The translations under genes and the position numbers were made by a program. This document shows, piece by piece, positions 48,426-56,801 of a stretch of 64,000 nucleotides of DNA. Source of the DNA: Ensifer adhaerens (lineage in GTDB: Bacteria > Pseudomonadota > Alphaproteobacteria > Rhizobiales > Rhizobiaceae); NCBI RefSeq assembly GCF_002940685.1, contig NZ_PNFP01000008.1, positions 1 to 64,000 of the forward strand, in the 5' to 3' direction. Within the stretch, counting starts at the first letter, position 1; each line of letters begins with the position of its first letter. The notes below the pieces were generated by a model that did not search any database, was not told the origin of the DNA, and worked only from the letters and a program-made list of their open reading frames with translations.

Positions 48426-48815
48426 TGTCTCACCCCTTCCGGGTACCGGATTTGACGCGCCGCAGACCTTCTGCGGCGGATGCACCCGCGTCCTCGAGGT
48501 TCGCTTCGGCGGGCGGTAAAGCTTCGCGCCTTCAGGAGCACTCGGGGCCGCGCTGAGACGGTCTTTGGCGGCAATGGGAAGCCGTAGCCGGACGCATGGA
48601 CAGCCACTCGTTTTCCCGTTTCGCTCGTCTGCGAGCTTGGCGAGAATATTCATAGTCTGCTATCTGTCGTGCCAACTCCGATTTCTTGCATATTTCGCAT
48701 AAGACCGGGCGTGGTATGACGGATTATCGCGGGTGCAACATGAATGGTCGCTGAACGGTGCCTTTATGTCCGGATTCGGAAATGCGACCATATGCATCGA
48801 CCTGGAAGGTGATCC
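48426..48815. other. Divergent region between ndvA and the LuxR gene, with leader hairpins
   Basis: This 390-base gap holds the promoters of both genes. Near ndvA it contains two hairpins, TCCGG-GTA-CCGGA (48438-48450) and CGCCGCAG-ACCTT-CTGCGGCG (48458-48478), which would lie in the ndvA mRNA leader close to its ribosome binding site. Near luxR it contains the 15-mer shared with the pyc leader. No clear -35/-10 pair was found. Confidence 0.5.
48727..48741 (+). repeat. 15-mer shared with the pyc leader, copy 1
   Basis: TCGCGGGTGCAACAT, 74 bases before the luxR start, differs at one base from TCGCGGGTGCAGCAT at 49628-49642 before pyc. Both follow a TTAT stretch. It may be a shared regulatory or promoter element. 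Confidence 0.45.
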
Positions 48816-49556
48816 ATGAACATTACGCTGCTCGTACAGTTTCTCGCGCTTCTGGAGGAGATGAAGACTCGCGAGGAAATCATCCCGGAGTTCGAGCGCC
48901 TGCTCGATCGCTGCGGATTCGACTTCTACGGCGTCGTGCGCCAGCCCAAGCCGCATGACAACCCGCTCAGGCTGCTTCTTGCCGGTCGCTGGCCGGAAGG
49001 CTGGCCACAGATCTACATCCGCAAGAAGTTCGTGGTGATCGACCCGACCATCCGCTATCTCGGCCACGCCCAGCGTGGTTTTCGCTGGCGCGACACGCTG
49101 TTTGCCTTCCGCTCCGATCCGCATCGCAAGCGTATGGAAAGCATGATGATCGAGGCGCGCAACCACGGCCTCTACGACGGCTATATCTTCCCGGTGCACG
49201 GCCGGCGTGGCCTGCTTGGCAACCTGACGGTCGGCGGTCGCGTCGTCGATCTGAGCCCGGTCGAGATCAGCCTGTTCGATTCGATTGCCAAGCGGCTGTT
49301 CTGGAAGCTGCTCGACCTGACCGACCCGGAGGTTTCGGCCGAGCTCGGTTCGCGCGTCGAGGTGCAGATGACGCGGCGCGAAATGGAAGCGCTCAACTAT
49401 CTGGCCGACGGCATGACCTCCAACGACATCGGCAAGGTGCTCGATATTTCGAGCCACACCGTCGATTGGTACATGAACGGAATCCAGGAGAAGCTGAAGG
49501 CCAAGAACCGCCACCACGTCGTGGCGATCGCCTTCCGTCTCGGCCTGATTTCCTAA
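48816..49556 (+). CDS. LuxR-type solo regulator with autoinducer-binding domain
   Basis: This 246-residue regulator has an N-terminal autoinducer-binding domain and a C-terminal LuxR HTH (MTRREMEALNYLADGMTSND, then ISSHTVDWYMNGIQEKLKAKN). The key ligand residues of TraR-type proteins are in the right spacing: Trp63, Tyr67, Asp76, Pro77, Trp91 (W-x3-Y-x8-DP-x13-W). A true acyl-homoserine lactone response is therefore plausible, yet no luxI-type gene is in the window, making it a solo here. ATG at 48816 has GGAAGG upstream. It reads toward pyc and may share a regulatory 15-mer with it. Confidence 0.92.
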   Translation: MNITLLVQFLALLEEMKTREEIIPEFERLLDRCGFDFYGVVRQPKPHDNPLRLLLAGRWPEGWPQIYIRKKFVVIDPTIRYLGHAQRGFRWRDTLFAFRSDPHRKRMESMMIEARNHGLYDGYIFPVHGRRGLLGNLTVGGRVVDLSPVEISLFDSIAKRLFWKLLDLTDPEVSAELGSRVEVQMTRREMEALNYLADGMTSNDIGKVLDISSHTVDWYMNGIQEKLKAKNRHHVVAIAFRLGLIS

Positions 49557-49627
49557 AGTCGAAAGGCATTCGGTTTCCTGTCGCTTCTGAAATTGCGCTC
49601 TGCCCGGTGACTCGCTAATACTTTATT

Positions 49628-49642
49628 TCGCGGGTGCAGCAT
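49628..49642 (+). repeat. 15-mer shared with the luxR leader, copy 2
   Basis: TCGCGGGTGCAGCAT lies 33 bases before the pyc TTG start, matching 14 of 15 bases with 48727-48741. Confidence 0.45.
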
Positions 49643-49675
49643 TTCCCGCAATATCAAGTCATTGAGGAGACCGAC

Positions 49676-52600
49676 TTGCCTATCTCGAAGATCCTTGTTG
49701 CCAACCGTTCTGAAATTGCCATCCGCGTTTTTCGCGCTGCAAACGAACTCGGTCTGAAAACGGTCGCGATATGGGCGGAAGAGGATAAACTGGCGCTGCA
49801 CCGCTTCAAGGCGGACGAAAGCTACCAGATCGGCCGCGGTCCGCATCTTGCCCGCGACCTCGGGCCGATCGAAAGCTATCTCTCGATCGAGGAAGTCATC
49901 CGGGTCGCCAAGCTCTCGGGCGCCGACGCCATTCATCCGGGCTACGGCCTGCTGTCGGAAAGCCCGGAATTTGTCGATGCCTGTGACGCCGCCGGCATCA
50001 TCTTCATCGGTCCGCGGCCGGCGACGATGCGCCAGCTCGGCAACAAGGTGGCGGCGCGCAACCTTGCCATTTCCGTTGGCGTTCCGGTCGTGCCGGCCAC
50101 CGATCCGCTGCCCGATGACGAAAAGGAAATCCATCGCCTGGCGGCCGAAATCGGCTATCCGGTCATGCTCAAGGCTTCCTGGGGCGGCGGCGGTCGCGGC
50201 ATGCGCGCCATCCGCGACCCGAAGGACCTGATCCGCGAGGTGACGGAGGCCAAGCGCGAAGCCAAGGCCGCCTTCGGCAAGGACGAGGTCTATCTCGAAA
50301 AGCTGGTCGAGCGCGCCCGTCACGTCGAAAGCCAGATCCTCGGCGATACCCACGGCAATGTCGTGCATCTGTTCGAGCGCGACTGCTCCATCCAGCGCCG
50401 CAACCAGAAGGTCGTCGAGCGCGCGCCGGCGCCCTACCTCTCGGATGCGCAGCGCCAGGAACTGGCCAATTATTCGCTGAAGATCGCCGCGGCGACGAGC
50501 TATGTCGGCGCCGGCACGGTCGAGTACCTGATGGACGTCGATAGCGGCAAGTTCTACTTCATCGAGGTCAACCCGCGCATCCAGGTCGAGCACACCGTCA
50601 CCGAAGTGGTGACCGGCATCGATATCGTCAAGGCGCAGATCCACATCCTCGACGGCGAGGCGATCGGCACGCCGGCATCCGGTGTGCCTGAGCAGGCTGA
50701 CATCCGCCTCAACGGCCACGCGCTGCAGTGCCGCATCACCACCGAGGATCCGGAGCAGAACTTCATTCCCGACTATGGCCGCATCACCGGCTATCGTTCG
50801 GCAGCCGGTTTCGGCATCCGGCTCGACGGCGGCACCGCCTATACCGGCGCCTACATCACCCGCTACTACGATCCGCTGCTGGTGAAGGTCACGGCTTCGG
50901 GCAGCACGCCGGCCGAAGCCATCAGCCGCATGGACCGGGCGCTGCGCGAGTTCCGCATCCGCGGCGTCGCCACCAACCTCACCTTCCTCGAGGCGATCAT
51001 CGGCCACGAGCAGTTCCGCAACAACACCTACACGACCCGCTTCATCGACACGACGCCGGAGCTGTTCCAGCAGGTGAGGCGCCAGGACCGCGCGACCAAG
51101 CTCCTGACCTATCTGGCGGACGTCACCGTCAACGGCCACCCGGAGGCCAAGGGCCGCCCGAGGCCGCCGGCGGATGCGGCAAAGCCGGTCGTGCCGTTCA
51201 TTCAGGGCGAAATCCCTGATGGCACCAAGCAGAAGCTCGACGCACTCGGCCCGAAGAAGTTCGCCGAGTGGGTGCGCGGTGAAAGCCGCGTTTTCCTCAC
51301 CGACACGACCATGCGCGATGGCCATCAGTCGCTCTTGGCGACCCGCATGCGCACGCATGATATCGCCCGCGTCGCCGGCACCTATGCCCGCGCCCTGCCG
51401 CAGCTGTTCTCGCTCGAATGCTGGGGTGGTGCGACCTTCGACGTTTCCATGCGCTTCCTCACCGAAGATCCGTGGGACCGCCTGGCGCGCATTCGCGAGG
51501 ATGCGCCGAACCTGCTGCTGCAGATGCTTCTGCGCGGCGCCAACGGCGTCGGCTACAAGAACTATCCCGACAACGTCGTGAAGTACTTCGTCCGCCAGGC
51601 GGCGAAGGGCGGCATCGACGTCTTCCGCGTCTTCGACTGCCTCAACTGGGTCGACAACATGCGGGTGTCGATGGAGGCGGTTGCCGAGGAAAACCGCATC
51701 TGCGAGGCGGCGATCTGCTACACCGGTGACATCCTGAACTCGGCGCGCCCGAAGTACGATCTCAAGTACTACACGGCGCTGGCCGCCGAGCTCGAAAAGG
51801 CCGGCGCGCACATGATCGCCGTCAAGGACATGGCGGGCCTGTTGAAGCCGGCGGCCGCACGCGTGCTCTTCAAGGCGCTGCGCGAAGCGACGGATCTGCC
51901 GATCCATTTCCACACGCACGACACCTCGGGCATCGCCGCTGCAACCGTGCTTGCTGCGGTCGATAGCGGCGTTGATGTGGTCGACGCGGCGATGGACGCA
52001 CTCTCCGGCAACACCTCGCAGCCGTGCCTCGGCTCGATCGTCGAGGCGCTGCGCGGCTCGGATCGCGATCCCGGTCTCGATCCCGAATGGATCCGCCGCA
52101 TCTCCTTCTATTGGGAAGCGGTGCGCTACCAGTACGCGGCCTTTGAAAGCGACCTCAAGGGGCCGGCGTCCGAAGTCTACCTGCATGAAATGCCGGGCGG
52201 CCAGTTCACCAATCTCAAGGAACAGGCGCGCTCGCTGGGGCTTGAGACCAAGTGGCACCGGGTCGCCCAGGCCTATGCCGACGCCAACCAGATGTTCGGC
52301 GATATCGTCAAGGTGACGCCGTCCTCCAAGGTCGTCGGCGACATGGCGCTGATGATGGTCTCCCAGGACCTGACGGTTGCCGACGTCGAGAACCCGGCCA
52401 AGGACATCGCTTTCCCGGATTCGGTCGTCTCGATGCTGAAGGGCGATCTCGGTCAGCCCCCGGGCGGCTGGCCGGAAGCGCTGCAGAAGAAGGCGCTGAA
52501 GGGAGAGAAGGCCTATACCGCCGTTCCCGGCTCGCTGCTGCCGCCGGCCGACCTCGATGCGGAGCGCAAGGCGATCGAGGACAAGCTCGAGCGCAAGGTC

Positions 52601-53134
52601 GACGACTTCGAATTCGCTTCCTACCTGATGTATCCGAAGGTCTTCACCGACTATGCGGTCGCTGCCGATACCTATGGTCCGGTCAGCGTGCTGCCGACGC
52701 CCGCCTATTTCTACGGCCTTGCGCCGGGCGAGGAGCTGCAGCCGGAAATCGAGAAGGGCAAATCGCTGGTGATCCTGCACCAGGCCAAGAGCGAGCCGGA
52801 CGAGAAGGGCATGGTCAAAGTGTTCTTCGAACTCAACGGCCAGCCGCGCCTGATCAAGGTTCCGGACCGCAACCGCAGTGCGACGAGCGCCGTGCGCCGC
52901 AAGGCCGAAGGCGGCAATGCCGCCCAGCTCGGCGCACCGATGCCGGGCGTCATCTCGACCGTCGCCGTTAGCGCCGGTCAGGCGGTCAAGGCCGGCGACG
53001 TGCTTCTGTCGATCGAGGCGATGAAGATGGAAACGGCGCTGCACGCCGAGAAGGACGGCACGGTTGCCGAAGTGCTGGTGCGCGCCGGCGACCAGATCGA
53101 CGCCAAGGACCTGCTGATCGTCTTCGACGCGTAA
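49676..53134 (+). CDS. pyc: Pyruvate carboxylase
   Basis: This 1152-residue, single-chain enzyme adds CO2 to pyruvate to make oxaloacetate, the main anaplerotic step in rhizobia. In order: biotin carboxylase (ISKILVANRSEIAIRVFRAAN; the glycine-rich KASWGGGGRGMRAI ATP loop; FIEVNPRIQVEHTVTE), carboxyltransferase (FLTDTTMRDGHQSLLATRMR, ECWGGATFDVSMRFL), and the biotin carrier domain with the biotinyl Lys1117 in IEAMKMETALH. The start is TTG at 49676: GAGGAGA lies five bases upstream, the protein begins LPISKILVANRSEIA, and the length equals that of S. meliloti Pyc as I recall. A GTG at 49634 is rejected. Confidence 0.98.
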   Translation: MPISKILVANRSEIAIRVFRAANELGLKTVAIWAEEDKLALHRFKADESYQIGRGPHLARDLGPIESYLSIEEVIRVAKLSGADAIHPGYGLLSESPEFVDACDAAGIIFIGPRPATMRQLGNKVAARNLAISVGVPVVPATDPLPDDEKEIHRLAAEIGYPVMLKASWGGGGRGMRAIRDPKDLIREVTEAKREAKAAFGKDEVYLEKLVERARHVESQILGDTHGNVVHLFERDCSIQRRNQKVVERAPAPYLSDAQRQELANYSLKIAAATSYVGAGTVEYLMDVDSGKFYFIEVNPRIQVEHTVTEVVTGIDIVKAQIHILDGEAIGTPASGVPEQADIRLNGHALQCRITTEDPEQNFIPDYGRITGYRSAAGFGIRLDGGTAYTGAYITRYYDPLLVKVTASGSTPAEAISRMDRALREFRIRGVATNLTFLEAIIGHEQFRNNTYTTRFIDTTPELFQQVRRQDRATKLLTYLADVTVNGHPEAKGRPRPPADAAKPVVPFIQGEIPDGTKQKLDALGPKKFAEWVRGESRVFLTDTTMRDGHQSLLATRMRTHDIARVAGTYARALPQLFSLECWGGATFDVSMRFLTEDPWDRLARIREDAPNLLLQMLLRGANGVGYKNYPDNVVKYFVRQAAKGGIDVFRVFDCLNWVDNMRVSMEAVAEENRICEAAICYTGDILNSARPKYDLKYYTALAAELEKAGAHMIAVKDMAGLLKPAAARVLFKALREATDLPIHFHTHDTSGIAAATVLAAVDSGVDVVDAAMDALSGNTSQPCLGSIVEALRGSDRDPGLDPEWIRRISFYWEAVRYQYAAFESDLKGPASEVYLHEMPGGQFTNLKEQARSLGLETKWHRVAQAYADANQMFGDIVKVTPSSKVVGDMALMMVSQDLTVADVENPAKDIAFPDSVVSMLKGDLGQPPGGWPEALQKKALKGEKAYTAVPGSLLPPADLDAERKAIEDKLERKVDDFEFASYLMYPKVFTDYAVAADTYGPVSVLPTPAYFYGLAPGEELQPEIEKGKSLVILHQAKSEPDEKGMVKVFFELNGQPRLIKVPDRNRSATSAVRRKAEGGNAAQLGAPMPGVISTVAVSAGQAVKAGDVLLSIEAMKMETALHAEKDGTVAEVLVRAGDQIDAKDLLIVFDA

Positions 53135-53154
53135 GCGTTTGCCACACCGACAGA

Positions 53155-53193
53155 CAGAAACGGCCGGATGCGAATCCGGCCGTTTCTGTTTTG
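53155..53193 (+). terminator. Rho-independent terminator of pyc
   Basis: CAGAAACGGCCGGAT (53155-53169) pairs perfectly with ATCCGGCCGTTTCTG (53174-53188) across GCGA, then TTTTG. It lies 20 bases after the pyc stop. Confidence 0.92.
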
Positions 53194-53241
53194 CGATGGA
53201 TGAGACGGCGGCTGCTTAGCGCCTGGGCCAGCTTCTCCCTC

Positions 53242-53352
53242 CGTCATCCTCGGGCTTGACCCGAGGATCCACTCCCAGGCAGGGGACATCGCGCACCCCC
53301 TGGTCTGAAGCAGGCTTGCGTTTGGATCCTCGGGTCGAGCCCGAGGATGACC
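53242..53352. repeat. Palindromic intergenic repeat element
   Basis: Ends are inverted: CGTCATCCTCGGGCTTGACC (53242 on) against GGTCGAGCCCGAGGATGACC (ending 53352). Each end is itself a hairpin of the CCTCGGGCTTGACCCGAGG kind. The form is like widespread alphaproteobacterial intergenic repeats and is unrelated to the RIME-like copies. It lies after the pyc terminator and before the convergent ATPase gene. Confidence 0.75.
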
Positions 53353-53426
53353 GTGAAGAAGCGAGGACTGGAGACGCATGTTGCCTCCCGCTTCCTATCC
53401 AACGGAACCGGTCCCAATGCTTCCCT

Positions 53427-54188
53427 TCAAATTTCGTAGTCGTGCGGGGCGCTCAGCGAAGCAATGAACTTCTTGGTGCGCTCGCGCTCCGGTGCCGAGA
53501 AGATCGTCTTCGGCGCGCCGCTTTCGACGATGAGGCCGCCGTCGAGGAAGATCACCTTGTCGGCAACGCGCGAGGCGAGCCGGAGATCGTGGGTGGCCAT
53601 GACCATGGTGGTGCCTTCGCGGGCAAGGCGGCTCAGGACTTCGACGACTTCTTCCGCCAGTTCAGGGTCGAGCGCCGAGGTCGGCTCGTCGCAGAGAAGC
53701 ACGCGCGGCGACGGGGCAAGGGCGCGGGCGATCGCCACGCGCTGCTGCTGGCCGCCGGAAAGCGTCGCCGGCCAAGCGTCGGCCTTGTGCGCCATGCCGA
53801 CCTTTTCGAGCAGTTCCATGGCCCGCGTCTTCGCCCTGTCCGCCGGCCATTTCAGCACGGTGACGAGGCCTTCCATGACATTGCCGAGTGCCGTCTGGTG
53901 CGGGAAGAGCTGGAAGTTCTGGAACACCATGCCGGTCTGCCGGCGCAGACGCTGGATCGCCGTCCAGCCGATCTTGCGGCCGGGAGAGAATTCGAGCTTC
54001 TCGTCGCCGAGCTTGATCGCTCCGGAGGTCGGGATCTCCAAGAGATTGATGCAACGCAGCAGCGTGCTCTTGCCGCCGCCGGATGGGCCGACCAGTGCGG
54101 TCACCGTGCCCTCGGCGAGTGCGACGGAAATATCCTTCAGCACGAGATTGTCGCCGAAACGCTTTTCGATGTGGGAGAGCTCGATCAT
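53427..54188 (-). CDS. Polar amino acid ABC transporter ATPase
   Basis: This 253-residue ATPase is of the amino-acid import (GlnQ/HisP) group. It has the start MIELSHIEKRFGDNLVLKDI, Walker A GPSGGGKST, signature LSGGQQQRVAIARALA and Walker B VLLCDEPTSALDPE, with the switch MATHDLRLASRVAD. The ATG at 54186-54188 overlaps the permease stop by four bases, so it is the last gene of the SBP-permease-ATPase operon. The linker WTAIQRLRRQTGMVFQNFQL is typical of this group. Substrate unknown. Confidence 0.93.
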   Translation of the reverse strand: MIELSHIEKRFGDNLVLKDISVALAEGTVTALVGPSGGGKSTLLRCINLLEIPTSGAIKLGDEKLEFSPGRKIGWTAIQRLRRQTGMVFQNFQLFPHQTALGNVMEGLVTVLKWPADRAKTRAMELLEKVGMAHKADAWPATLSGGQQQRVAIARALAPSPRVLLCDEPTSALDPELAEEVVEVLSRLAREGTTMVMATHDLRLASRVADKVIFLDGGLIVESGAPKTIFSAPERERTKKFIASLSAPHDYEI

Positions 54189-54865
54189 GCACGTGCCTCC
54201 AGGAAGCCGCCATAGCGGGCGAAGCGTCGCTCCAGCCTGACCTGCAAGGCCGAGAGCACCGAGCTCATGGCGAGATAGATCAGTGCCGCCAGAATGTAGA
54301 GGATCAGCGGCTCGTAGGTGGTGGCGACGATGCGCTGCGCCGTCTGGAACATCTCCGGCACGGTGATGGCGGCGGCAAGCGAGGTGTCTTTCACCAGCGA
54401 GATGAAGGTATTCGAAAGCGGCGGCACGGCGACGCGGGTCGCCTGCGGCAGGATGGTGCGGCGCATGGCCTGGCTCCAGCTCATGCCGATGGAGTAAGCC
54501 GCCTCCCATTGGCCACGGGGCACCGACGAGATGACTGCGCGGATGATTTCGGACGTATAGGCGCCGACGTTCAGCGAGAAGCCGATGAGGGCGGCGGTGA
54601 AGGCGTCGAGCAAGATGCCGGCGCTGGGAAGGCCGTAGAAGATCACGAACAGCTGGACGAGCAGCGGCGTGCCGCGGATCACCCAGACGTAGAACCTGGC
54701 GATGGCGACGACCGGCGCCGGCCCGAACAGGCGGGCAACGGCGGTGACGAGACCGAGGATCAGGCCGAAGATGAAGGACAGCAGCGTCAGCGGGATGGTG
54801 AAGGTAAGGCCGGCCCACAGCAGGGACGGCAGCGAATCCAGCATCAATTGGAGCCAGGTAGGCAA
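54185..54865 (-). CDS. Polar amino acid ABC transporter permease
   Basis: This 226-residue HisM/GlnP-family permease has four to five hydrophobic segments, the N-terminal block LLWAGLTFTIPLTLLSFIFG, the RGTPLLVQLFVIFYGLP motif shared by this family, and the EAA-type loop QWEAAYSIGMSWSQAMRRTI, then PQATRVAVPPLSN. A single permease gene means it must act as a homodimer. It follows the binding-protein gene by 106 bases and overlaps the ATPase gene. Confidence 0.93.
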   Translation of the reverse strand: MPTWLQLMLDSLPSLLWAGLTFTIPLTLLSFIFGLILGLVTAVARLFGPAPVVAIARFYVWVIRGTPLLVQLFVIFYGLPSAGILLDAFTAALIGFSLNVGAYTSEIIRAVISSVPRGQWEAAYSIGMSWSQAMRRTILPQATRVAVPPLSNTFISLVKDTSLAAAITVPEMFQTAQRIVATTYEPLILYILAALIYLAMSSVLSALQVRLERRFARYGGFLEARA

Positions 54866-54971
54866 GGGGCGGGCCTTTCAAAAAGCGCGATCCGCCCCGG
54901 GGACCGGAACGGATCGCTTTTCATAGCCGAGAACGGCCGGCTGAGAAACCGGCCGCAACGTCGGTCGGAGG

Positions 54972-55745
54972 TTACTTCGAGACGTCGGCGCCGAAGTACT
55001 TCTGCGAGATCTTGTCGTAGGTGCCGTCGGCCTTGATGTCGACGAGCGCCTTGTTGATCGCTTCCAGCAATTCCGGCTCGCCCTTGCGGATGATGATGCC
55101 AGAGAAGTCGGCATCGGCCTGTTCGGCGGCGATCTTCACCGGCGCATCGGGCTTCTTCTTCTTGAAGTCGAGGAAGGAGAGGCTGTCGTTGATCGTCGCA
55201 TCGGCGCGGCCGGTCAGGACGAGCTGGATCGACTGGTCGAAACCGTCGGTGCCGACGAGTTCGGCGCCCGATGCGGTCGCGAGCTTGCCGAAGTTGCTGG
55301 TCAGCGACTGGGCGGCGTTCTTGCCCTTGAGATCGGCAAAGCCCTTGATCTCCTCGTTGTCGCTCTTGACGATCAGCACGGCCTTGGAGGCGATATAGGG
55401 CTCGGAGAAATCGTACTTTTTCTTGCGCTCGTCGGTGATGCCGACCTGGTTGATGACCGTGTCGTAGCGGTTGGCGTCGAGGCCGGCGATCAGGCCATCC
55501 CACTTGCCTTCGAGGAATTCGGCCTTCACGCCGAGCTTTTCCGCAACCGCCTGGCCGATCTCTACGTCGAAGCCGACGAGCGCGCCCGAGGCGTCGTGAT
55601 AGGTGAAGGGGGCATAGGTGCCCTCGGTGCCGATCTTCAGCACACCGGCGGACTTGATCGCATTGAGGTTTTCGCCGGCTTCAGCGGCGGACAGCGCGGC
55701 AACCTGAATCAGAGCGGCGGCAAACAGCGTGGGGAGGAGTTTCAT
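54972..55745 (-). CDS. Polar amino acid ABC transporter periplasmic binding protein
   Basis: This 257-residue family 3 binding protein has a signal peptide (MKLLPTLFAAALIQVAALSA, cut near AEAG). It has the family block GVLKIGTEGTYAPFTYHDAS, then GFDVEIGQAVAEKLGVKAEF and WDGLIAGLDANRYDTVINQV. Wording is close to cystine- or glutamine-type proteins, but the ligand cannot be named. The ATG at 55743-55745 is chosen because it begins a clear signal peptide; the frame extends further upstream without sense. It leads the operon. The upstream gap to the DeoR gene contains a palindrome and phased repeats. Confidence 0.92.
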   Translation of the reverse strand: MKLLPTLFAAALIQVAALSAAEAGENLNAIKSAGVLKIGTEGTYAPFTYHDASGALVGFDVEIGQAVAEKLGVKAEFLEGKWDGLIAGLDANRYDTVINQVGITDERKKKYDFSEPYIASKAVLIVKSDNEEIKGFADLKGKNAAQSLTSNFGKLATASGAELVGTDGFDQSIQLVLTGRADATINDSLSFLDFKKKKPDAPVKIAAEQADADFSGIIIRKGEPELLEAINKALVDIKADGTYDKISQKYFGADVSK

Positions 55746-55946
55746 CTTGATTTTCCATCTTCTTTCTGGCCCGGCCCGTCGTCCGGATTGAGCGGACAAT
55801 CGCATAAAAAATCGGCGATCTGAGCGTATAAAACACCAATTCCCGAGCGTTTTGATGAAGAATTTTCCTCGAAATCGTGCTGGTGGCGCGCAAGAGCCGC
55901 GGTTTGCGGAAAATCGCTTCCCGATCCGATTTGGTCGCTGCATCGA

Positions 55947-55964
55947 CTTGAAAACGGTTTCAAG
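55947..55964. promoter_or_regulatory. Perfect palindrome in the SBP/deoR divergent region
   Basis: CTTGAAAACGGTTTCAAG has 7-base perfect arms (CTTGAAA / TTTCAAG) around ACGG. It has the look of a repressor operator and lies between the amino-acid transporter operon and the DeoR gene. Confidence 0.6.
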
Positions 55965-55970
55965 AGTTGT

Positions 55971-56010
55971 TATGCACATTTATAGCGATTCATGCACGTT
56001 TATGCACGGT
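55971..56010 (+). promoter_or_regulatory. Three phased direct repeats before the DeoR gene
   Basis: TATGCACATT (55971), CATGCACGTT (55991) and TATGCACGGT (56001) share YATGCACRKT and are spaced by 20 and 10 bases, in step with one DNA face. DeoR-family repressors are known to bind direct repeats. The repeats end 9 bases before the ATG at 56019. Confidence 0.6.
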
Positions 56011-56018
56011 TGATGAAA

Positions 56019-56801
56019 ATGTCAGGCGAACTCCTTCTTCGTGAGCGAAAGACGCTGATCCAGGAGCGGCTGAAGGCCAACGGCCGGGTGCTGGCTGCTG
56101 ACCTTGCGGCCGAGCTCAGCGTTTCCGAAGACACGATCCGCCGCGATCTCCGGGAAATGGCCGCGGCGGGACTGTGCGAGCGCGTCTATGGCGGTGCCCT
56201 GCCTCTTGCCCCGGCGGCGCACAGCACCTTGAGCGAGCGGGTGGCCATGGCGCCGGAACGCAAGGCGGCGCTGGCGCGCACGGCGGTCGGCCTGATCAAG
56301 TCGGGCATGACCGTGTTTCTCGATGCCGGCTCCACCAACTTGGCTATTGCCCAGCTGATCGAGCCGGAGCTGCCGGTCACCATCGTCACCAATACGCCGC
56401 TGATAGCCGTGGCACTCATGGAGAAGCCGGGTGTCGACCTCATTCTGCTCGGTGGCCCGCTCAACCGCGCGGTTGGCGCCGCCATCAGCGCGCGGGCGCA
56501 GCGCGATGCCGAACTGCTTCGGCCGGATCTCTGTTTTCTCGGCACCTGCGGCGCCGACGCGATCGCGGGCCTGACGGCGATCTATTTCGAAGACGCGGAA
56601 TTCAAGCGGCTCATTGCCTTGCGCAGCCAGCGCCTTGTTGTCGCCGTCACCAGCGACAAGCTCGGTACGGCCGCAGCGCACGGGGTCGTCAATATCAATG
56701 ACAAGGTGACGCTGCTGCTCGAGGCGGATGCGTCGGCCGAGCATCGCACGGCATTCGAGGCAACAGGGGCAGAGATCCTGATGGCGGGAGAGACGGAATG
56801 A
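56019..56801 (+). CDS. DeoR family transcriptional regulator
   Basis: This protein (260 residues from ATG 56019) has the DeoR HTH (RKTLIQERLKANGRVLAADL, then LSVSEDTIRRDLREMAAAGL) and a sugar-phosphate-sensing DeoRC domain (VFLDAGSTNLAIAQLIEPE; then VLILGGPLNR-like LILLGGPLNRAVGAAIS). ATG at 55992 and 56013 are other in-frame starts. The first is disfavoured because the phased repeats would then be coding. Its stop overlaps the VOC gene's ATG. It is divergent from the amino-acid transporter, which it may control together with its own operon. The effector is probably a phosphorylated sugar by family, which sits oddly with an amino acid transporter. Confidence 0.88.
   Translation: MSGELLLRERKTLIQERLKANGRVLAADLAAELSVSEDTIRRDLREMAAAGLCERVYGGALPLAPAAHSTLSERVAMAPERKAALARTAVGLIKSGMTVFLDAGSTNLAIAQLIEPELPVTIVTNTPLIAVALMEKPGVDLILLGGPLNRAVGAAISARAQRDAELLRPDLCFLGTCGADAIAGLTAIYFEDAEFKRLIALRSQRLVVAVTSDKLGTAAAHGVVNINDKVTLLLEADASAEHRTAFEATGAEILMAGETE

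Noticed and set aside
48426-48653. 76-residue N-terminal extension of NdvA
   Set aside because: Low-complexity residues encoded across leader hairpins. The GTG at 48425 has a good ribosome binding site and gives the family length.
49553-53044. A 1163-codon open frame antisense to pyc
   Set aside because: Long antisense frames are expected in GC-rich genes with strong third-position bias. The peptide has no recognisable domain and pyc is certain.
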